This document shows, in pieces, positions 7,388 through 11,594 of a stretch of DNA of 11,594 nt; the first letter of the stretch is position 1, and every line of letters begins with the position of its first letter. A program made the position numbers and the translations under genes. The notes under the pieces were generated by a model. It worked only from the letters and a program-made list of their open reading frames with translations, was not told the DNA's origin and ran no database searches. The DNA comes from Candidatus Nitrosopumilus sp. GTDB lineage: Archaea; Thermoproteota; Nitrososphaeria; Nitrososphaerales; Nitrosopumilaceae. The stretch is from contig JABDOO010000131.1 of the NCBI GenBank assembly GCA_013043295.1, positions 1 through 11,594 on the forward strand, read 5' to 3'.

Positions 7388-8332
7388 TTACAAATTACCT
7401 GCTTTGATATCTTCAAGACATTTGACTACATCGTCTTTAGATATTGGAATTGGATTTGGATCCAAATGTCCTTTATCTGTCATTACAACATCTGCAGCTT
7501 CGGAAACATCAGCTTTGAGTTCTAATTTATCAAAACCAAGTTTTGCCATAGCCTCTTTGAATCTATCATAGAATATGGAATTGTTGTGTTTGTGAGCAAC
7601 TGTGGTACATGAAGATAATGAATATCCATGTGGTACTCCTTCATTTGAAAACACGTAGGACAAGGCATGTCCAAGAGTTGTCGAGCAATTACCAAATCCC
7701 ATTCCAGATAGCATTGAACCATAAGGATAGTTTTCTGGTTTGTCATTCATAATTGCATCATATAGAATGTCAAATGCTTGCTTACAAAGAGTTCTTGTCA
7801 AGTCATTTCCGAGTTTGCTATCATAGCCTTCGGTAGCTTGAGCACATGCATCACAGACAGAATTCTTTAGAACTTGTTCTGGTGTACCATCCATAAAGTA
7901 TGAATCCACAACAGCCATGTCAGCTAAAAATTTGTCTTCACGTAACAATTTCTTTTTACCATCAAATTTCAGAACACAATAAGTTGTCATTTCAGCTCCA
8001 GTTCCAAAGGTTGTAGGAATTAAGATTTTTTCTTTTTTCATCTCAGGTGCAGCATATTTTACCACATCCATTGAACTTCCACCACCAAGTCCAATTAGAC
8101 ATGATGGGTCTTTGTCTTTGAATTGTGAAATAACAGTATTGACATCTTCAATTGATGGTTCAGGTTTTACTTGATCATACAGCATGTAATCCTGGATACC
8201 CATTTTTGCTAACCATTTGTCAGACAAAGCTGGCGGAACGGTTGTGACAACTAGGGCATTTTTTGGATACTCTGTTTCACCAAGTGCATTTTCTCCAAAG
8301 TTGATAACTTTTGGAATGCGTACTGTTTGCAT
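7388..8332 (-). CDS. Iron-containing alcohol dehydrogenase, candidate malonic/succinic semialdehyde reductase
   Basis: The 314-residue product is a group III (iron-type) alcohol dehydrogenase, shorter than the usual 380-400. Seen: N-terminal nucleotide-binding domain with GGGSSMD at 83-89 and IPTTFGTGAEMT at 105-116; then the metal-site region with D161, H222 (GHALSY) and H235 (VPHGYS). The usual D-x-x-x-H motif reads DACAQ, so the second ligand position (165) is Gln rather than His. From memory, this closely resembles the Nitrosopumilus enzyme reported to reduce malonic and succinic semialdehydes in the 3-hydroxypropionate/4-hydroxybutyrate carbon-fixation cycle; I could not check this. An alternative suggested by the adjacent glycerate kinase is reduction of a three-carbon semialdehyde to glycerate. 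The ATG at 8332 lies 26 bases from a TATA-like element apparently shared with that divergent gene. Confidence 0.87.
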   Translation of the reverse strand: MQTVRIPKVINFGENALGETEYPKNALVVTTVPPALSDKWLAKMGIQDYMLYDQVKPEPSIEDVNTVISQFKDKDPSCLIGLGGGSSMDVVKYAAPEMKKEKILIPTTFGTGAEMTTYCVLKFDGKKKLLREDKFLADMAVVDSYFMDGTPEQVLKNSVCDACAQATEGYDSKLGNDLTRTLCKQAFDILYDAIMNDKPENYPYGSMLSGMGFGNCSTTLGHALSYVFSNEGVPHGYSLSSCTTVAHKHNNSIFYDRFKEAMAKLGFDKLELKADVSEAADVVMTDKGHLDPNPIPISKDDVVKCLEDIKAGNL

Positions 8333-8350
8333 AAATCAAAGGCATCATTG

Positions 8351-8363
8351 ATTATTATTATAT
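8351..8363. promoter_or_regulatory. Shared TATA-like element for two divergent genes
   Basis: An A/T-only stretch, ATTATTATTATAT, is centred about 26 bases from the ATG at 8332 (minus) and about 27 from the ATG at 8385 (plus). This is the right distance for leaderless transcription in both directions, and no second box is evident in the 52 bases between the two ATGs. Confidence 0.5.
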
Positions 8364-8384
8364 CTTGACTTGTTGAGGGACAGT

Positions 8385-9659
8385 ATGATTATTCAGAATT
8401 TTGATGATTTAGCAACTACAGATAAGAAAAAAGATTGTTTAGAAATTTTAGAGTCGGGTTTACAAGCAGCAAATCCAGAAAATATCATTCCAAAATTTGT
8501 GACTCCAAATAAAATCAAAATTAACGATAAAGTATTCAATCTTGAGAAATATTCCAATATTTACTCTGTTGCTTTTGGTAAAGCAGGGGATTCTATGACT
8601 AGAGCCCTAAATGCCATAATTCCAATTAAAAGTGGAATTATAGTTATTCCAAAAGGCTCAAAATCTATGATTAAGGGAAAGAAATTTCAAATTTTTAATT
8701 CTAGACATCCAAAACCTGACCAAACAAGCGTAAAAGCAGCAAAAGAAGTCATGAAATTTGTTCAAAATAAGCGAAGTGATGAGTTGATAATTTTCCTAGT
8801 ATCTGGAGGAGGGTCATCATTACTTGCAATGCCAGATAATATTACTTTGGAAGATAAAGTTCACGTAACAGAAGTATTGCTCAAATCAGGAGCTACAATT
8901 CAAGAGTTTAATTGTATTCGAAAGCATCTATCAAAAATCAAAGGAGGCAAGCTGGTAGAAAACATGAAGTGTGATGGAGTGAGTTTAGTAATGTCAGATG
9001 TAGAAGGAGACGATCTATCATCCATTGCTTCTGGGACTACATATATGGACGATACCACTTATGCAGATGCGTTAAACATCATTGACAAGTATAAAATTCG
9101 TTGGAAAATGCCACAAGAAGTTTTAGATCTTTTAGAGAGCGGAAAAAACAAAATTACAGAAACTACAAAAAAAGCAAAGATTGAAAATTTTGTAATAGCA
9201 AATAATTCTGATTGTATTCATGCAATGAAAGAGAATGCTGAAAAATTAGGTTACAAAGTATTAACCTTGCAAATATTTGGAGACATTAAAGAAGCAGTTA
9301 CAAAAGTATTAGAAAAAATTTCTGATGATGAAAAAACATGTATTATTTTTGGCGGAGAAACTACAGTTAAAGTGCTAGGAAAAGGAATGGGAGGAAGAAA
9401 TCAAGAACTAGTATTAAGACTATTAAAAAATACACAAAAACTAAAAAAAATGATAATTGCTTCAATTGGAACTGATGGGATTGATGGCAATTCAGTTTTT
9501 GCTGGAGCAATTACAGAAAACATCAAAATAGATTTAGACATTATGAAGCACTTTCTAAAAAACAGTGATTCAGGTAGATTCTTTCAAAAACAAAAAGGAA
9601 ACATCATTACTAATGCCACACATACAAATCTAATGGATGTAGGCGTGATTTTGAGATAA
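8385..9659 (+). CDS. Glycerate 2-kinase (DUF4147/MOFRL family)
   Basis: Phosphorylates D-glycerate with ATP, giving 2-phosphoglycerate in archaeal enzymes of this type. From the ATG at 8385 the product has 424 residues, usual for the family. N-terminal domain: SVAFGKAGDSM (61-71), LVSGGGSSLLAMP (138-150), IRKHLSKIKGGKL (178-190) and SDVEGDDLSSIASGT (204-218). C-terminal MOFRL domain: FGGETTVKVLGKGMGGRNQEL (322-342), SIGTDGIDGNSVFAGA (360-375) and THTNLMD (412-418). All characteristic motifs are intact. An in-frame TTG at 8370 would add five residues, but the TATA-like element at 8351-8363 fits the ATG and would leave too little room for the TTG. It feeds glycerate into lower glycolysis/gluconeogenesis. 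Divergence from the alcohol dehydrogenase through one promoter suggests joint regulation; the source of glycerate is not evident here. Confidence 0.92.
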   Translation: MIIQNFDDLATTDKKKDCLEILESGLQAANPENIIPKFVTPNKIKINDKVFNLEKYSNIYSVAFGKAGDSMTRALNAIIPIKSGIIVIPKGSKSMIKGKKFQIFNSRHPKPDQTSVKAAKEVMKFVQNKRSDELIIFLVSGGGSSLLAMPDNITLEDKVHVTEVLLKSGATIQEFNCIRKHLSKIKGGKLVENMKCDGVSLVMSDVEGDDLSSIASGTTYMDDTTYADALNIIDKYKIRWKMPQEVLDLLESGKNKITETTKKAKIENFVIANNSDCIHAMKENAEKLGYKVLTLQIFGDIKEAVTKVLEKISDDEKTCIIFGGETTVKVLGKGMGGRNQELVLRLLKNTQKLKKMIIASIGTDGIDGNSVFAGAITENIKIDLDIMKHFLKNSDSGRFFQKQKGNIITNATHTNLMDVGVILR

Positions 9660-9665
9660 TTTTTT
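9660..9665 (+). terminator. T-tract terminator after glycerate kinase
   Basis: Six T follow the TAA stop directly. The following 115 bases up to 9780 are very AT-rich and hold no convincing gene. Confidence 0.45.
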
Positions 9666-9780
9666 CAAAATATCGTAAAAAATATTAAATTTTTGAAATT
9701 AAATTAAACAAATTATTAATCAAAAAGAAGAGTCATTCAAATATTACAAATGCGTAATTAGAATATGATGAAAAATAATT

Positions 9781-9942
9781 ATGGATTTTGCAATAATGAA
9801 TCCTGCAAGTGTGACTGCCATGAGGGATCAAGTTTTAGAAGAGGAAATAGGAAGAGACAGTATTGCTAGAAAAACAATTCAAGCCAGAGGTACTTTACAA
9901 CAGAGTTGTTCATTTCTATATGGACAAAAAAGGTTACTCTAA
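9781..9942 (+). other. Short open frame, possibly the displaced 5' part of the next gene
   Basis: From ATG 9781 this frame gives 53 residues. The first 31 (MDFAIMNPASVTAMRDQ, then VLEEEIGRDSIARK) look like ordinary protein with normal codon use, while the rest runs over the coding region of the Cys/His-rich gene in another frame and ends at TAA 9940-9942. Joining this start to that gene needs the loss of one base in the reading frame; the run of five A at 9870-9874 is a natural place. If so, the true product would be about 105 residues. It may instead be a separate small gene overlapping the next. Confidence 0.4.
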
Positions 9943-10099
9943 AGAAAAAGCAAATGAGATTGCACAATCAGTAGTTCAAAAAGAGGCTCAAAGAAGAATT
10001 TGTAAAAATGAAAATTGTAAGCATTTCTCACACGATCACATTAGAAATTCTGAAACTTGTCTAGTAGAAGATTGTGAATGTAATGAATTTACTAAGTAA
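9863..10099 (+). CDS. Small Cys/His-rich, probably zinc-binding protein
   Basis: The 78-residue product has no name I can give. The N-terminal half is helical (EKQFKPEVLYNRVVHFYMDKK around residues 3-22, then KEKANEIAQSVVQKEAQRR). The C-terminal 33 residues hold a probable zinc site: CKNENCKH, a further HDH, then CLVEDCECNEF, giving a Cys-x4-Cys-x-His and Cys-x4-Cys-x-Cys arrangement like the short zinc modules common in ammonia-oxidising archaea. The only upstream start in this frame is TTG 9863, preceded by a purine-rich GGAAGAG; a TAG at 9848-9850 closes the frame. ATG 9918 would shorten the protein to 60 residues. The weak start and the coding-like frame upstream suggest the 5' end is really in the other frame. 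The 3' end overlaps the convergent nuclease gene by eight bases. Confidence 0.7.
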   Translation: MLEKQFKPEVLYNRVVHFYMDKKGYSKEKANEIAQSVVQKEAQRRICKNENCKHFSHDHIRNSETCLVEDCECNEFTK

Positions 10100-11072
10100 A
10101 GTCATCTAAAGAATTTTCCAATAATGGTTGTGCACTAATACCTCTCCTTCTCAAGTCTTCTGCAAATTCATCTACAAATCCATGAATAGTGTAAACTTGC
10201 TCAGCTCCAGACTGTATCACTAATTCAATTAATTCATTGTAATCACAATGATCACTCATTGGAATAGAGTAATCAGTTCGCCTCCCAAAAGAAAATTTTG
10301 TTGATTGGGCCCATCCACTAAATCCAATGGTTACTGCACCATATTTTGATTTCATATCTTGTACAAATTTATTTTTGCTAGATAACATTGGGGCCACCAT
10401 AATCCAAGGCTTTTTTTCCAGTAACCCATTTTTTTCTGCCTCAGTATGACCTATTCCATCATTTAGAGATATGCCAAATTTCTGATGCAATGAATTCATT
10501 TCTTTGATAGAATCATGAAGGTATAGTGGAGCCCAGTGACCAAAAAATTGTGTAATAGTTTGTGCCTTTCCTAATTGGTATCCCATCAAAATTACCGGGA
10601 CCCCTTTTCCGTATAATTCAGAAATTAATTCATTGACTTGTTTTAGAGTATCCTCAAGTTTTGGGAAAACAAATTCTGGAAGACCAAATGTGCATTCAGT
10701 GATTAGAGTTTTGCATTTTGGAATTTGTGCACCTTTGAGAAACCCACGATCTCTAGTACAAACATCCCCAGTGTAGAAAATATCATCAAAGAGTAATCCT
10801 TTGGCTCCTAAAATATGTCCACTATCAATCAGAGAAAAATCATCAAGAGACTCGATATGATTTTCCATCTTAAATCCTCTAAGATTTGCAATTTCATTGG
10901 TTTCAATTGAGGATAGAATAGTTCCACCATTTTTTGATGGTAGGTGATCAGAGTGAGCATGGGATACAAAATTTATTCCATCATCATGACTGTTTTTTGG
11001 ATCTAAAAATACTCGTTTATCTGCTGTTTCACATAAAATTCCATTTTTAGTCATCCTAACTTTTCTTGGCAA
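10092..11072 (-). CDS. MBL-fold/beta-CASP nuclease, mRNA 3'-end-processing/exonuclease type
   Basis: The 326-residue product is a metallo-beta-lactamase-fold nuclease with a complete metal site: HAHSDH at 38-43, H86 in SGHILGA, D103 in YTGD, plus beta-CASP motif A at E126 (TECTFG), motif B at H275 (SDHCDY) and motif C at H297 (IHGF). GYQLGKAQ (164-171) and GFSGWAQ (250-256) are also typical. It belongs to the compact COG1236-like group that includes DNA-ligase-associated exonucleases, and lacks the KH domains of archaeal CPSF-type nucleases, so a DNA exonuclease role is as likely as RNA processing. No ligase gene adjoins it. The start is TTG at 11072: no ATG lies upstream in frame, and a strong TATA box sits 27 bases before it. 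ATG 11054 would remove the first beta strand. Confidence 0.88.
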   Translation of the reverse strand: MPRKVRMTKNGILCETADKRVFLDPKNSHDDGINFVSHAHSDHLPSKNGGTILSSIETNEIANLRGFKMENHIESLDDFSLIDSGHILGAKGLLFDDIFYTGDVCTRDRGFLKGAQIPKCKTLITECTFGLPEFVFPKLEDTLKQVNELISELYGKGVPVILMGYQLGKAQTITQFFGHWAPLYLHDSIKEMNSLHQKFGISLNDGIGHTEAEKNGLLEKKPWIMVAPMLSSKNKFVQDMKSKYGAVTIGFSGWAQSTKFSFGRRTDYSIPMSDHCDYNELIELVIQSGAEQVYTIHGFVDEFAEDLRRRGISAQPLLENSLDDFT

Positions 11073-11095
11073 TGAAGATAGAAATTCTAAGATTT

Positions 11096-11103
11096 GTTAT
11101 AAA
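11096..11103 (-). promoter_or_regulatory. TATA box of the MBL/beta-CASP nuclease gene
   Basis: The minus strand reads TTTATAAC, centred 27 bases before the TTG at 11072. This is a near-ideal archaeal box at the distance expected if transcription starts on the TTG itself, and it supports that non-ATG start. Confidence 0.6.
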
Positions 11104-11206
11104 TTACAGGTTTAGTTTTTGCAAACCCTAGATCAAACTATTTTTCAACTTTTGAATACTAGCATTCCAAGATTAAATAGACTGGGTAATTTTCAGAGAG
11201 TAACAA

Positions 11207-11594
11207 ATGGAGTTAATCCTTAATGTTTTAGCTGTAGCAGGAGGACTAGCAATGCTCTATTTTGGAGCAGAGTGGCTAGTCAAAGGATCAATAAACATTT
11301 CAAACAAACTAAAGATCAGTCAACTTGTAATTGGTCTTACAGTTGTTGCCTTTGGAACCTCAACTCCGGAATTGGCAGTAAGTGTGTCATCGGCACTTCA
11401 AGGATTCTCAGATGTTGCTCTAGGAAATGTTGTGGGTAGCAATATTGTCAATATTGGAGTAATTCTTGGAATTTCAGCTGTAATTACGCCTATTGCTGTT
11501 TCAAAATCCACCATCAGAAAAGAGATTCCAATTATGATTGGTGCATCTCTGTTACTAGTAGCAATAATTTTTGATGGAAAAATTGATTTTATAG
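11207..11594 (+). CDS. Sodium/calcium exchanger-family membrane protein (CaCA, YrbG-like), 3' end outside window
   Basis: 129 residues from the ATG at 11207 are present. The sequence shows a hydrophobic first segment (about 3-23), then KISQLVIGLTVVAFGTSTPELAVSV, whose GTSTPE (50-55) is the alpha-1 repeat signature of the calcium/cation antiporter superfamily. ALGNVVGSNIVNIGVILG (71-88) follows, the rest of the alpha-1 ion-binding motif, and another membrane segment at about 105-122. The second (alpha-2) repeat lies beyond the window. These proteins exchange Ca2+ (or related cations) for Na+ or H+ in the cytoplasmic membrane; the ions cannot be settled here. AT-rich TTAAATAG around 11173-11180 may be the promoter. 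It diverges from the nuclease gene across 134 bases that contain only promoter-like sequence. Confidence 0.9.
   Translation, partial: MELILNVLAVAGGLAMLYFGAEWLVKGSINISNKLKISQLVIGLTVVAFGTSTPELAVSVSSALQGFSDVALGNVVGSNIVNIGVILGISAVITPIAVSKSTIRKEIPIMIGASLLLVAIIFDGKIDFI

Noticed and set aside
7522..7746. 74-codon minus-strand frame within the alcohol dehydrogenase gene
   Set aside because: It lies in another frame of a gene with clear conserved motifs and resembles no protein.
9660..9780. AT-rich gap as a possible origin or RNA gene
   Set aside because: No repeat set, origin-recognition box or stable GC-bearing stem is visible; it looks like a terminator followed by a promoter region.
1..11594. 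Mobile element, CRISPR array, tRNA or defence system
   Set aside because: No transposase, integrase, spaced direct repeats, tRNA-like clover leaf or defence nuclease set was seen; base composition is even throughout.

Overview
The window looks like a chromosomal segment of an ammonia-oxidising archaeon of the Nitrosopumilus type (Nitrososphaerota, formerly Thaumarchaeota). The basis is inference from several signs: very AT-rich DNA, tightly packed short transcription units, TATA-like boxes about 26-28 bases before start codons (leaderless transcription), several TTG starts, bacterial-type UvrA/UvrB, an F420-type luciferase-fold oxidoreductase, and an iron-type alcohol dehydrogenase resembling the thaumarchaeal malonic/succinic semialdehyde reductase. 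No rRNA, tRNA, CRISPR array, insertion sequence, integrase or prophage gene was seen.

Layout. At 1-3995 (minus strand) lie uvrA, cut by the window edge, and uvrB, overlapping by 14 bases: the damage-recognition half of nucleotide excision repair. From 4120 to 6131 is a run of small genes around a split-barrel flavin-binding protein: a repeat-containing charged protein (4120-4329, plus), the flavoprotein (4354-4986, minus), a lysine-rich coiled coil (5063-5281, plus), a possible 30-residue microprotein (5283-5375, minus), a putative winged-helix protein with a basic tail (5490-5903, plus) and an acidic small protein (5898-6131, minus).

From 6188 to 9659 is central metabolism: an LLM-class, probably F420-dependent oxidoreductase, an iron-containing alcohol dehydrogenase, and a divergent glycerate 2-kinase. 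The last two genes appear to share a single TATA-like element midway between their starts.

From 9781 to the end are a small Cys/His-rich protein whose reading frame may be broken near 9870, an MBL/beta-CASP nuclease on the minus strand, and the beginning of a sodium/calcium exchanger-type membrane protein on the plus strand, cut by the window edge.

Most of this is ordinary housekeeping DNA. No multi-gene system that is clearly new was found. The points most worth a second look are the shared bidirectional promoter, the frame break at about 9870, the missing metal-ligand histidine in the alcohol dehydrogenase, and the internal duplication in the 4120-4329 protein.
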